In this document: piece by piece, positions 7,294-15,763 of the stretch
How positions within the stretch are numbered: position 1 is the stretch's first letter
How the letters are laid out: each line of letters begins with the position of its first letter
From: Streptomyces violaceusniger
Lineage (GTDB): Bacteria; Actinomycetota; Actinomycetes; Streptomycetales; Streptomycetaceae
DNA: 64,000 bases
Assembly: GCA_005405945.1 (NCBI GenBank)
Contig: BJHW01000001.1
Location: forward strand, 7,564,001-7,628,000
Direction of reading: 5' to 3'
Position numbers and translations under genes: made by a program
The notes under the pieces: generated by a model
Told to the model about the DNA's origin: nothing
Databases searched by the model: none
The model's input: only the letters and a program-made list of their open reading frames with translations

Positions 7294-8665
7294 AGACCAC
7301 TGACGTACGGATCTGGGGGATCCGGCATGATGCCCGGAACAAGAAGGCGTCTTACCAGGTCCGCTGGAAGGTGGGTGCGGAGCCTTTCTCTCGCACCTTC
7401 CGGACCAAGGCGCTGGCGGATTCATTCCGAGCCAAGCTCATTCGCGCGACGCGCGAGGGCGAGGAGTTCGACACCGAATTCGGTCTCCCGGAATCGATGA
7501 TCGAGAAGGCGCCTTCGATGACCTGGTATGCCTTCGCGCTCAAGTACCTCGCGATGAAGTGGCCTCATGCCGCGCCGAACACCAGGGACGGCATGAACGA
7601 AGCGCTGACGCTGGTGACCATGGCGTTCTTGGACGACGTTCCTGGTCGCCCCGCTGCCCAGCTGCTTCGGGTTGCCTTACGGAATTGGGCCTTCGTGCTC
7701 CCTGGGCCTGATGATCGCGAAGTGCCCTCGGAGATCGGTAACGCGCTGGGCTGGGTAGCCAAGGCATCCCGGCCATTGGCGGACCTTGCCAAGCCCTCGG
7801 AGATACTGGCGGTCCTAGACGCGCTGAAACTCAAGTTGGACGGCAGTGCGGCCGCTGCTGAGACGGTGCGACGTAAGAAGAACACTCTCGTCAATGCGCT
7901 CAAATATGCGGTCGACTTGGGGGAGTTCAAGGAAAACCCAGTTTCGGCGGCACGGTGGCAGAAACCAAAGGTGGTTCAGACGGTTGATCCGCGCGTGGTG
8001 GCCAATCCGACTCAGGCCCGATCTCTGCTCTGCGCGGTGTCTTACGTAGGTAAGACTCGCCGTTCGCGAGGGCGTCATCTGATGGCGATGTTCGCGGCCA
8101 TGTATTACGGCGCGTTCCGCCCGGCGGAAGCAGTCGGCTTGGCGCTCCCCGACTGCACACTGCCGAAATCGGGGTGGGGCCGGGTGCTGCTGCATCGCAC
8201 TCGACCCCTGGCGGGGAAGCAGTGGACCGACACAGGAGAGGTCCATGACGACCGGGGGCTGAAGAACAGGGCAGAGAAGGAAACGCGCCCGGTGCCGATC
8301 CCGCCTCAGCTCGTCGCGATCTTGCGGGATCACGTCGAGACGTACGGGACGGCGGACGACGGTCGGCTGTTCTTCAACGAGCGGGGTGGGCTCGTCGCTT
8401 CGTGCACCTACTACCGGGTCTGGCACGAGGCGCGGGCCTGGCGCTTCCGCCCGATCAGGTCGCTTCGCCGCTGGTCGGTCGCCCGTACGACCTGCGGCAC
8501 TCGGCGTTGTCCACGTGGCTCAACGCTGGAGTGGACCCCACCGAGGTTGCCGAGCGGGCCGGGAACAGCGTGGAGGTGTTGTTCGCCCGGTACGCGAAGT
8601 GCCTGTACGGCAGGCAGGAGATCGCCAACGGTCGCATCGGAGATCTACTGCGCGAGTACGAGTGA
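7290..8665 (+). CDS. int: tyrosine site-specific integrase with a TTA codon, one frameshift in this sequence
   Basis: A phage-type integrase of about 458 residues. It starts at GTG 7290, seven bases after AGGAGG. An N-terminal arm-binding/core-binding part precedes the catalytic domain, where the first active-site Arg is R277 (YYGAFRPAE). Near 8436 the frame shifts; restoring one base in the GGGCC run continues to YDLRHSALSTW (second Arg motif) and LFARYAKC (catalytic Tyr). A TTA leucine codon sits at 7677-7679 (L130), so efficient translation would need the bldA tRNA. The gene ends about 220 bases from the tRNA-Arg gene, as expected for an enzyme encoded next to its attachment site. Confidence 0.88.
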
Positions 8666-8687
8666 TCGGCGCACCACGCACCAGCGC

Positions 8688-8712
8688 GAGGCCCCTGGAT
8701 CCGTCCGGGGCC
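8688..8712 (+). terminator. terminator hairpin after int
   Basis: AGGCCCC-T-GGA pairs with TCC-GGGGCCT around a short loop, with one bulged T, about 25 bases after the integrase stop. No long T-run. Confidence 0.55.
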
Positions 8713-8823
8713 TTCGCCGTTTCCGGGTGCTGACCTGGGGAAACGGCCCAAGATCTCCGCCACGAATACGCCACGACCACCGACAAACAGCGGCTCAGCG
8801 CTGCATCCGGCTGCACATACAGG

Positions 8824-8863
8824 AAGACCCCGCACCTAGCGAAACCGCTGGTGGCGGGGTCTT
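8824..8863 (-). terminator. strong hairpin terminator, probably for tRNA-Arg
   Basis: AAGACCCCGC (8824-8833) pairs with GCGGGGTCTT (8854-8863), and the loop itself folds (ACC-AGCG / CGCT-GGT). It lies 19 bases beyond the 3' end of the leftward tRNA gene and can also stop rightward transcription from int. Confidence 0.65.
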
Positions 8864-8881
8864 TGGGCACCTCATCCAAGG

Positions 8882-8952
8882 TGCCCCGGCAGGATTCGAA
8901 CCTGCGCACACGGCTCCGGAGGCCGTTGCTCTATCCCCTGAGCTACGGGGGC
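8882..8952 (-). tRNA. tRNA-Arg (anticodon CCG), likely AICE attachment site
   Basis: Cloverleaf read on the minus strand: 5' acceptor GCCCCCG, D-arm GCTC/GAGC, anticodon stem ACGGC/GCCGT with loop CTCCGGA (anticodon CCG, decoding CGG), T-arm GCAGG-TTCGAAT-CCTGC. The 3' acceptor strand is CGGGGC, one G short of a full pairing partner for GCCCCCG. This is most simply a homopolymer deletion in the sequence (C run at 8884-8887), though a change introduced by element integration cannot be excluded. The integrase gene lies on the 3' side, as usual when AICEs integrate into the 3' end of a tRNA gene. No second copy of the 3' half was found in the window, so the other junction lies to the left. Confidence 0.85.
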
Positions 8953-9182
8953 TTGCGTCTGTCGCTGCTGTCTCGCGGCGACAGGTAGAACACTATCAGC
9001 TCGCAGAGGGTGGTCATGAACGCTTATCGGGAGCCGGTGGGCGGGGAGTGGATGTGGGAGCGGAGGGGCGTATACCGCATGTGGAGGGTGGGGCGCAGGG
9101 GTCTTGGGGAAAGGTCCCTCGCACGGGGCGGAAGTGGGGAAAACCCGGACGCAGCCGCGGGTGCGCGCCTACTCTTCAGGAT

Positions 9183-9623
9183 GTGCCTGGCTTGTCCGGC
9201 CGGGTCCTTGTCGTCGACGACAACAAGGTCATCCGGCAGCTGATCAGGGTCAACCTCGAGCTGGAGGGCTTCGAGGTCGTGACCGCGGCCGATGGTGCCG
9301 AGTGCCTGGAGATCGTTCACCAGGTGCGGCCCGATGTGATCACTCTCGATGTCGTGATGCCCAGACTCGATGGGCTGCATACGGCGTCGAGGCTGCGTGC
9401 TGATGCTCGTACGTGTCATGTGCCCGTCGCGATCATCAGTGCGTGTACGCAGTACGAGATGGACAGCGGGAAGGCGCTGGGCGTCGATGCCTTCCTCGCG
9501 AAACCCTTCGAGCCCGTCGATCTTGTCGAGCTCGTGCGGCGGCTGATGCGGCAGGGGGCGGCCGGTGCGACCGGTGCGGTCGCGCCTGGTGATGCCGAGC
9601 CTGTTGTGGGGCCCACCGGGTAG
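9183..9623 (+). CDS. orphan single-domain response regulator
   Basis: A 146-residue CheY-like receiver with no output domain. Acidic pocket VVDDN (residues 10-14), phosphoacceptor D56 in VITLDVVMPRLDG, and conserved Lys in FLAKPFEP. The tail after about residue 122 is Gly/Ala-rich and probably disordered. No histidine kinase is adjacent, so its partner is unknown. GTG 9183 begins VPGLSGRVLVVDD; the ribosome site is weak. It lies just downstream of the tRNA gene on the host side, and the terminator hairpin overlaps its stop codon. Confidence 0.85.
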   Translation: MPGLSGRVLVVDDNKVIRQLIRVNLELEGFEVVTAADGAECLEIVHQVRPDVITLDVVMPRLDGLHTASRLRADARTCHVPVAIISACTQYEMDSGKALGVDAFLAKPFEPVDLVELVRRLMRQGAAGATGAVAPGDAEPVVGPTG

Positions 9624-9635
9624 TGGGTGGGCCCC
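9608..9635 (+). terminator. terminator overlapping the response-regulator stop codon
   Basis: GGGGCCCACC (9608-9617) pairs perfectly with GGTGGGCCCC (9626-9635). The stop codon TAG 9621-9623 sits in the loop. Confidence 0.6.
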
Positions 9636-9822
9636 GGCCCCTCGTCCGGTTCCCTCGGGGGCCGCTTGGGGCTGGTCCGGTCTCCCCGGTGTGTTCCCGT
9701 CTTCGCTTGCGTCGGTGCGCCCCGGGGAGCTCGGGTTCCGGTTTGGTGTCCGGCTTGCGGGTGCCGTCCGAAGGGCGAAACCGGTTCGCTTTCGTACCCC
9801 CCTCCTCCCATACGCTGGTCCC

Positions 9823-10812
9823 GTGACTCCCGCCCAGCTCTCCCGCACTGTGCTGCACACCGTGCGTCGTGCCGTTGAGGACGACGAGCTGTGCGTTGCC
9901 GTGCCGGAGCGGGTGAAGGTGCGGACCCCGCCGCGGCCCGGGTGTGGGGATTACGCCACTAATGTTGCTCTGCTGCTGGCCAGAGGCGGTGGGGATGCGC
10001 TGGGTATCGCCCAGGTTTTGCGGCGGCGGCTTCTCCGTACGCCCGGGATCGCCCGCGTTGACATCGCCGACCCCGGGTTTCTCAACATCACCCTTGATGC
10101 CACCTCCCATGCCCAGCTCGTGCGGGACGTCCTCTCCCAGGGCTCTCGCTACGGGCACGGAGAGGCGCTTGCCGGGGTTTCGGTCCCCCTTGGGGCTGCG
10201 AGCGAGGTGCGGGCCGCCTTGGTCGCTCATGTTGTGCGGGGGCTCGTCCACGCCGTCGGGGAGTCGTTGTTCCTGGTCAGGGGCCTATTGTTCGGCCGGT
10301 TCCCGTCTCCGGGGCTGAGCTGCTCCGCTCCCTCGGGGCCGACGCCGCCCGCTGGGCGCTGCTCCGGCCCGCCGGGCATGATCTGCCCGATCTCGACCCC
10401 GCCCGTCTTCTCTCCCAGCGTGAGGACAACCCCTCTTCCGGGTTCAGTACGCCCATGCCCGTACCCGCGCTCTGATGCGGAACTCCGGCCGGCTCGGCAT
10501 CACGTCCGAGCTCCGGCCCGAGGCCGGGGTCTACGACCACCCCGCCGAGACCGGCCTTCTCGGCCTCCTCGCCGATCACCCCCGGATCCTCGAGGCCGCC
10601 GCCCGGCATCGTGCCCCGACCAGCTCGCTCGGCATCTCGTCGGCGTCGCCGATGCCTTCTTCGGGTTTCATGACGATTGCCCGGCCCTGCCCTCCCACCA
10701 GCACAAACCCTCGGCCGTCCACCGTTCCCGGCTGGCCCTCGCCGATGCTGCCGGAGCGGTGCTCGCCGGCGGCCTGCATCTGCTCGGCATCAGCGCACCC
10801 GAACATCTGTAG
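9823..10812 (+). CDS. nrtL: ArgS-related anticodon-binding protein NrtL, three frameshifts in this sequence
   Basis: A protein of about 330 residues that resembles the N-terminal additional domain and the C-terminal DALR anticodon-binding domain of arginyl-tRNA synthetase but lacks the catalytic core with its HIGH/KMSKS motifs. The N-terminal part (about residues 1-110) includes DYATNVALLLARG and GFLNITLD. The later part includes GADAARWALLRPAG, LFRVQYAHAR and the C-terminal LGISAPEHL. The frame breaks near 10260, 10432 and 10616, each repaired by one base in a G or C run. GTG 9823 is the likely start. It directly precedes lysA. The role is unknown; tRNA binding or amidotransfer-linked regulation is conceivable. 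The family name is from memory of Streptomyces annotations. Confidence 0.75.
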   Translation: MTPAQLSRTVLHTVRRAVEDDELCVAVPERVKVRTPPRPGCGDYATNVALLLARGGGDALGIAQVLRRRLLRTPGIARVDIADPGFLNITLDATSHAQLVRDVLSQGSRYGHGEALAGVSVPLGAASEVRAALVAHVVRGLVHAVGESLFLVRGLLFGRFPSPGLSCSAPSGPTPPAGRCSGPPGMICPISTPPVFSPSVRTTPLPGSVRPCPYPRSDAELRPARHHVRAPARGRGLRPPRRDRPSRPPRRSPPDPRGRRPASCPDQLARHLVGVADAFFGFHDDCPALPSHQHKPSAVHRSRLALADAAGAVLAGGLHLLGISAPEHL

Positions 10813-10850
10813 ACCTTGTGTAAGACCTTGAGAGAGACAGCAGAGACAGC

Positions 10851-12266
10851 ATGAGCCGTTCCGCCCATCCCGCCGGGCCCCGCCACGCCGATGTCCTTCC
10901 CGAGGGGCACTACGCCGCGCCGCCCGCCGATCTCAATCAGCTCGATCCGCGCGTGTGGTCCCGTACGGTCGGCCGGAACGCCGATGGCGTCGTGACCGTC
11001 GGCGGGATCGACGTCAAGACGCTCGCGGAGGAGTTCGGGACGCCCGCGTACTTCCTCGACGAGGCCGACTTCCGGGCCCGCTGCCGGGCCTGGCGGGAGG
11101 CGTTCAAGGGGGATGCGTCCAAGGCGGAGGGGGAGGACGCGGACGTGTTCTACGCCGGGAAGGCGTTCCTCTCCCGCGCCGTCGTGCGCTGGCTGGACGA
11201 GGAGGGACTCAACCTCGACGTGTGCTCCGCCGGGGAGCTGGCCACCGCGCTCGCCGCCGGGATGCCCGCCGAGCGGATCGCGCTGCACGGGAACAACAAG
11301 TCCACCGCCGAGATCGAGCGGGCGGTCGAGGAGGGCGTCGGGCGGATCGTGCTCGACTCGTTCCAGGAGATCGTGCGGGTCGCGCACATCGCCCAGCGGC
11401 TCGGCAAGCGCCAGCGGGTGCAGATCCGGGTCACCGTGGGTGTGGAGGCGCATACCCACGAGTTCATCGCGACCGCCCACGAGGACCAGAAGTTCGGCAT
11501 TCCGCTCGCGGGCGGGCAGGCCGCCGAGGCCGTGCGGCGGGCGCTCAAGCTCGACGGGCTCGAGCTCATCGGCATCCACTCGCACATCGGGTCGCAGATC
11601 TTCGACACGTCCGGGTTCGAGGTCGCGGCGCACCGGGTCGTGGGGCTGCTCAAGGAGATCCGCGACGAGCACGGCGTCGAGCTGCCCGAGATCGACCTCG
11701 GCGGCGGCCTCGGCATCGCGTACACCTCGGAGGACGACCCCCGCGAGCCGCAGGAGATCGCCAAGGCGCTGCGCGACATCGTCCACCGGGAGTGCGACAC
11801 GGCCGGGCTCGCGGTGCCGCGGCTGTCGGTCGAGCCGGGGCGGGCGATCGTCGGGCCGACCGCGTTCACGCTCTACGAGGTGGGCACGGTCAAGGAGCTG
11901 CCGGGGCTGCGGACGTACGTCAGCGTCGATGGCGGGATGTCCGACAACATCCGTACCGCGCTCTACGACGCCGAGTACTCGGTGGCGCTGGTCTCCCGAG
12001 CCTCCACCGCCGAGCCCATGCTCTCCCGCGTCGTCGGCAAGCACTGCGAATCCGGCGACATCGTCGTACGGGACGCCTTCCTGCCCGCCGATCTGGCGCC
12101 CGGCGATCTGATCGCCGTCCCCGCCACCGGCGCGTACTGCCGCTCGATGGCGAGCAACTACAACCACGCGCTCCGGCCGCCCGTCGTCGCCGTACGGGAC
12201 GGGCAGGCGCGCGAGATCGTCCGGCGCGAGACGGAGGAAGATCTTCTGCGACTCGATGTCGGCTAG
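10851..12266 (+). CDS. lysA: diaminopimelate decarboxylase
   Basis: A 471-residue PLP enzyme of fold type III that converts meso-diaminopimelate to L-lysine, the last step of lysine synthesis. The PLP lysine is K104 in VFYAGKAFL. The barrel motifs LDVCSAGEL, GIHSHIGSQ, DLGGGLGIAYT and EPGRAIVG, and the C-terminal YCRSMASNYN, are all present. It starts at ATG 10851, 38 bases after nrtL, and begins a lysine/threonine biosynthesis block (lysA, hom, thrC, thrB). The gene is intact and full length for actinobacterial LysA. Confidence 0.97.
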   Translation: MSRSAHPAGPRHADVLPEGHYAAPPADLNQLDPRVWSRTVGRNADGVVTVGGIDVKTLAEEFGTPAYFLDEADFRARCRAWREAFKGDASKAEGEDADVFYAGKAFLSRAVVRWLDEEGLNLDVCSAGELATALAAGMPAERIALHGNNKSTAEIERAVEEGVGRIVLDSFQEIVRVAHIAQRLGKRQRVQIRVTVGVEAHTHEFIATAHEDQKFGIPLAGGQAAEAVRRALKLDGLELIGIHSHIGSQIFDTSGFEVAAHRVVGLLKEIRDEHGVELPEIDLGGGLGIAYTSEDDPREPQEIAKALRDIVHRECDTAGLAVPRLSVEPGRAIVGPTAFTLYEVGTVKELPGLRTYVSVDGGMSDNIRTALYDAEYSVALVSRASTAEPMLSRVVGKHCESGDIVVRDAFLPADLAPGDLIAVPATGAYCRSMASNYNHALRPPVVAVRDGQAREIVRRETEEDLLRLDVG

Positions 12267-12327
12267 CGAGGTTCCGCTACCTGCTTCCCGTCGGTGGGAA
12301 TCGGCTAGCGAGAAAAGGATCTCGGAT

Positions 12328-12358
12328 ACTGGACCCGGGACAGGAAATCCCGTCCAGT
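12328..12358 (+). promoter_or_regulatory. stem-loop in the lysA-hom intergenic leader
   Basis: ACTGGA (12328-12333) pairs with TCCAGT (12353-12358), and CGGGA (12336-12340) pairs with TCCCG (12348-12352), separated by a 2-base bulge and a 7-base loop. A short GTGCA/TGCAC repeat follows. It may be the lysA terminator or a leader structure of hom. Confidence 0.45.
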
Positions 12359-12422
12359 GCATGAGACTGGTGCACTAACGCGCTGATGCCTTAACGCGAT
12401 GGATGAGAAACGAGGTCGGATG

Positions 12423-13712
12423 ATGCGTACGCGTCCGCTGAAAGTGGCGCTGCTGGGCTGTGGAGTGGTCGGCTCAGAGGTGGCGCGCATCATGACGACG
12501 CACGCGGACGACCTCGCGGCGCGCATCGGGGCCCCGGTCGAGCTGGCCGGGATCGCCGTGCGCCGCCCCGGCCGGGTCCGGGAGGGGGTGCCGGCGGAGC
12601 TGGTGACCACCGACGCCACGGCCCTGGTCAAACGCGGGGACATCGATGTGGTGGTCGAGGTCATCGGCGGGATCGAGCCCGCCCGCACCCTCATCACCAC
12701 CGCCTTCGACCACGGCGCGAGCGTGGTGTCCGCGAACAAGGCGCTGGTCGCCCAGGACGGCGCGGCGCTGCACGCCGCGGCCGAGCAGCGCCGCGCGGAC
12801 CTCTACTACGAGGCCGCGGTCGCGGGGGCGATCCCGCTGGTGCGGCCGCTGCGCGAGTCGCTCGCCGGCGACAAGGTCAACCGCGTCCTCGGCATCGTCA
12901 ACGGCACCACCAACTTCATCCTCGACCGGATGGACTCCAGCGGCGCCGGCTACAGCGAGGCGCTGGACGAGGCCACGGCCCTGGGCTACGCCGAGGCCGA
13001 CCCGACCGCCGATGTCGAGGGCTTCGACGCCGCCGCGAAGGCCGCGATCCTCGCCGGGATCGCCTTCCACACCCGGGTCACCCTCGACGATGTGCACCGC
13101 GAGGGCATCACCGAGGTGACCGCCGCCGACATCGCCTCCGCCAAGCGCATGGGCTGCACCGTCAAGCTGCTCGCGATCTGTGAGCGGGCCGCCGACGGCC
13201 GCTCGGTCACCGCGCGGGTGCATCCGGCGATGATTCCGCTGAGCCACCCCCTCGCCTCCGTCCGCGAGGCGTACAACGCGGTCTTCGTGGAGGCCGACGC
13301 CGCCGGGAAGCTGATGTTCTACGGCCCGGGCGCGGGCGGTTCGCCGACCGCCTCGGCCGTCCTCGGCGACCTCGTTGCCGCCTGCCGCAACAAGCTGGCG
13401 GGCGCCACCGGACCCGGGGAGTCCGCCTACAGCCGGCTCCCGGTGAGTCCGATGGGCGATGTGGTCACTCGCTACCACATCAGCCTGGACGTCGCCGACA
13501 AACCGGGAGTTCTGGCGCAGGTCGCCACGGTCTTCGCCGAGCACGGCGTGTCCATCGACACGGTCCGCCAGCAGGGGAAGGACGGCGAGGCGTCGCTCGT
13601 CGCCGTGACCCACCGCGCGAGCGACGCCGCACTGACGTCGACCGTGGAGGCGCTCCGCCGGCTCGACACCGTCCGCGATGTCGCGAGCATCATGCGGGTC
13701 GAGGGCGAGTAG
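12423..13712 (+). CDS. hom: homoserine dehydrogenase
   Basis: A 429-residue NAD(P)-dependent enzyme that reduces aspartate semialdehyde to homoserine, the branch to threonine and methionine. Nucleotide-binding motif GCGVVG at residues 12-17; substrate-site motifs VSANKALVA, GIVNGTTNFIL and GYAEADPTADVEG; C-terminal ACT domain from about 350 (HISLDVADKPGVLAQVATVFAEHG), probably mediating threonine feedback. Three in-frame starts exist (12399, 12420, 12423). ATG 12423 sits seven bases after GAGG and is preferred. The gene is intact. Confidence 0.97.
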   Translation: MRTRPLKVALLGCGVVGSEVARIMTTHADDLAARIGAPVELAGIAVRRPGRVREGVPAELVTTDATALVKRGDIDVVVEVIGGIEPARTLITTAFDHGASVVSANKALVAQDGAALHAAAEQRRADLYYEAAVAGAIPLVRPLRESLAGDKVNRVLGIVNGTTNFILDRMDSSGAGYSEALDEATALGYAEADPTADVEGFDAAAKAAILAGIAFHTRVTLDDVHREGITEVTAADIASAKRMGCTVKLLAICERAADGRSVTARVHPAMIPLSHPLASVREAYNAVFVEADAAGKLMFYGPGAGGSPTASAVLGDLVAACRNKLAGATGPGESAYSRLPVSPMGDVVTRYHISLDVADKPGVLAQVATVFAEHGVSIDTVRQQGKDGEASLVAVTHRASDAALTSTVEALRRLDTVRDVASIMRVEGE

Positions 13713-13826
13713 AGGGCCGGTAGCGGGCTAGCAGCGGGTGGACAGAGGACGAGTCGTGGGTGAGCAGAGGTCGGGCAGCGCCCGCGCTGAGGCCGAACAG
13801 AGGGTGAGCGGAGAGTAAGGGAAATC

Positions 13827-14945
13827 ATGAACGCAATCACCGACGCCGGGCCTCGAATGTCCGGCACCCGCCAGTGGCACGGCTGGCGGGGCATCATCGA
13901 GGAGTACCGCGACCGGCTCCCGGTCAGCGGGACGACCCCCGTCGTCACCCTGCGCGAGGGCGGTACGCCGCTGGTCCCGGCGCAGGTGCTCTCCGAGCGC
14001 ACTGGCTGTGAGGTACATCTCAAGGTCGAGGGCGCGAACCCCACCGGGTCGTTCAAGGACCGCGGGATGACGATGGCCATCAGCGCGGCCAAGGAGGCCG
14101 GCGCCAAGGCCGTCATCTGCGCCTCCACCGGCAACACCTCGGCCTCGGCGGCGGCGTACGCCGTACGGGCCGGGATGGTCTGCGCGGTGCTGGTCCCGCA
14201 GGGGAAGATCGCGCTGGGCAAGATGGGCCAGGCCCTCGTCCACGGCGCGAAGATCCTCCAGGTCGACGGCAACTTCGACGACTGCCTGACGCTGGCGCGC
14301 GGGCTGTCGGAGAAGTACCCGGTGGCGCTGGTCAATTCGGTCAATCCAGCCCGGATCGAGGGCCAGAAGACCGCCGCCTTCGAGATCGTGGACATGCTCG
14401 GGGACGCGCCCGACATCCATGTGCTGCCGGTCGGCAACGCGGGCAACATCACGGCCTACTGGAAGGGCTACACGGAGTACGCGGCGCCGTTCGCCGACAG
14501 CGAGCCGCGCGCCTCCCGTACGCCCCGGATGTGGGGCTTCCAGGCGTCCGGCGCGGCGCCGATCGTGCGGGGTGAGCCGGTCAAGGAGCCGAGCACCATC
14601 GCCACCGCGATCCGCATCGGCAACCCGGCCTCGTGGACCTTCGCCGAGCAGGCGCGCGACGAGTCCGGCGGGCTCATCGACGAGGTGACCGACCGTCAGA
14701 TCCTCGCCGCCTACCGGCTGCTCGCCGCCCAGGAGGGCGTTTTCGTCGAGCCCGCCTCCGCGGCGAGCGTGGCGGGTCTGCTGAAGGCGGCCGAGCAGGG
14801 GCTGGTCGACCCGGGCCAGCGCATCGTCTGCACGGTGACCGGGAACGGGCTCAAGGACCCGGACTGGGCGGTGGCGGGCGCGCCGCAGCCGGTCGTGGTG
14901 CCGGTGGACGCGGACGCTGCGGCCGTACGGCTTGGGCTGGGCTGA
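13827..14945 (+). CDS. thrC: threonine synthase
   Basis: A 372-residue PLP enzyme of fold type II that converts O-phosphohomoserine to L-threonine. The PLP lysine is K77 in NPTGSFKDRGM. STGNTSASAAAYA and the phosphate-binding PVGNAGNITAY motif are visible. It starts at ATG 13827 behind AAGGGA. It follows hom after 114 bases without a clear terminator, so co-transcription is likely. thrB, which makes its substrate, lies downstream across a repeat-filled gap. Confidence 0.97.
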   Translation: MNAITDAGPRMSGTRQWHGWRGIIEEYRDRLPVSGTTPVVTLREGGTPLVPAQVLSERTGCEVHLKVEGANPTGSFKDRGMTMAISAAKEAGAKAVICASTGNTSASAAAYAVRAGMVCAVLVPQGKIALGKMGQALVHGAKILQVDGNFDDCLTLARGLSEKYPVALVNSVNPARIEGQKTAAFEIVDMLGDAPDIHVLPVGNAGNITAYWKGYTEYAAPFADSEPRASRTPRMWGFQASGAAPIVRGEPVKEPSTIATAIRIGNPASWTFAEQARDESGGLIDEVTDRQILAAYRLLAAQEGVFVEPASAASVAGLLKAAEQGLVDPGQRIVCTVTGNGLKDPDWAVAGAPQPVVVPVDADAAAVRLGLG

Positions 14946-15763
14946 TACGACGCGACGCGGCCCTGACCGGCCCGGGGCGGGCCGGTCCGGTCCGGTACGG
15001 CGTGGCCCTGGCCGGGGCCGGGGCCTGGTGCGACGGGGGTTTGGGCGGGCCGCCTGACGCGGCCCGCCGGCCCCTTGGCGCCCGCTTCGGCCCTGGCTCG
15101 TGGGGCTGGGCGGTGTCCGGTGGATCGTGTCGCCTGCGGCGGGCTGTTCCCCTCCCCGCCCCTTCCCGAAACCGGGGGCTCCGCCCCCGGCCCCCGCTCC
15201 TCAAGCGGCGGAGGGGCTGGAGGGTGGGCTCCGCCTCCGGCTCCCGGTCCTCAAGCGGCGGAGGGGCTGGAGGGTGGGCTCCGCCTCCGGCTCCCGGTCC
15301 TCAAGCGGCGGAGGGGCTGGAGGGTGGGCTCCGCCCCTGGCCCCGCTCCTCAAGCGCCGGAAGGGCTGGAGGGTGGGCTCCGCCTCCGGCTCCCGGTCCT
15401 CAAGCGGCGGAGGGGCTGGAGGGTGGGGCTCCGCCCCGGCTCCTCCGCGCCCGCGTCGGCCCCGGCCCACCAGGCCCCTCCGTGGCTTCTCTAAAGATCC
15501 ACTCAAGTGGTGGCAGAGAAGCGCGAGGGCGCGCGGAGCGCTCCAGTAGAGTGGTCGCGGGCGATGGCAGGGAGCGCGACACGCATCGTGCGCCTCCCGT
15601 GCGCCCTATGTCGCCACAGAACCTTCCTTCGATAGGCTGTACTGAATCCGCCCCGACGCAGAGCGCTCGCCTCTGCGCGGCGTCGCCGTACTTGTCACGG
15701 CCCTCGCGGTGTTCCGTACCTCTTCGAGCAATCGCACGTAACCACAAGGAGAGTCATCGAGCG
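14946..15763. other. 818-base thrC-thrB gap: interspersed repeat plus thrB promoter region
   Basis: No gene supported. The first part is G+C-rich and leads into a repeat copy (15113-15447, listed separately). The last 280 bases before thrB are less biased and carry small hairpins (CCAC-TCAA-GTGG near 15499) and presumably the thrB promoter. Open frames through the repeat on both strands are low-complexity and not genes. Confidence 0.7.
15113..15447. repeat. interspersed GC-rich repeat, copy A, with five 49-50-bp tandem units
   Basis: The left end carries the family signature GGTGTCCGGTGGATC and GCCTGCGGCGGGCTG (15132-15146), followed by CCCGCCCCTTCCCGAAA. Inside, a unit containing TCAAGCGGCGGAGGGGCTGG recurs at about 15201, 15251, 15301, 15350 and 15399. 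The last two units differ slightly. Other copies of the family are at 24551, 46528 and 53338. Confidence 0.8.

Noticed and set aside
15201..15447. CRISPR-like array of 50-bp units
   Set aside because: The units are contiguous without variable spacers, GC-rich and without cas genes; they belong to an interspersed repeat.
14633..15763. Long open frame upstream of and in frame with thrB
   Set aside because: Runs through the GC-rich tandem repeat; thrB has its own start with a good ribosome site at 15764.
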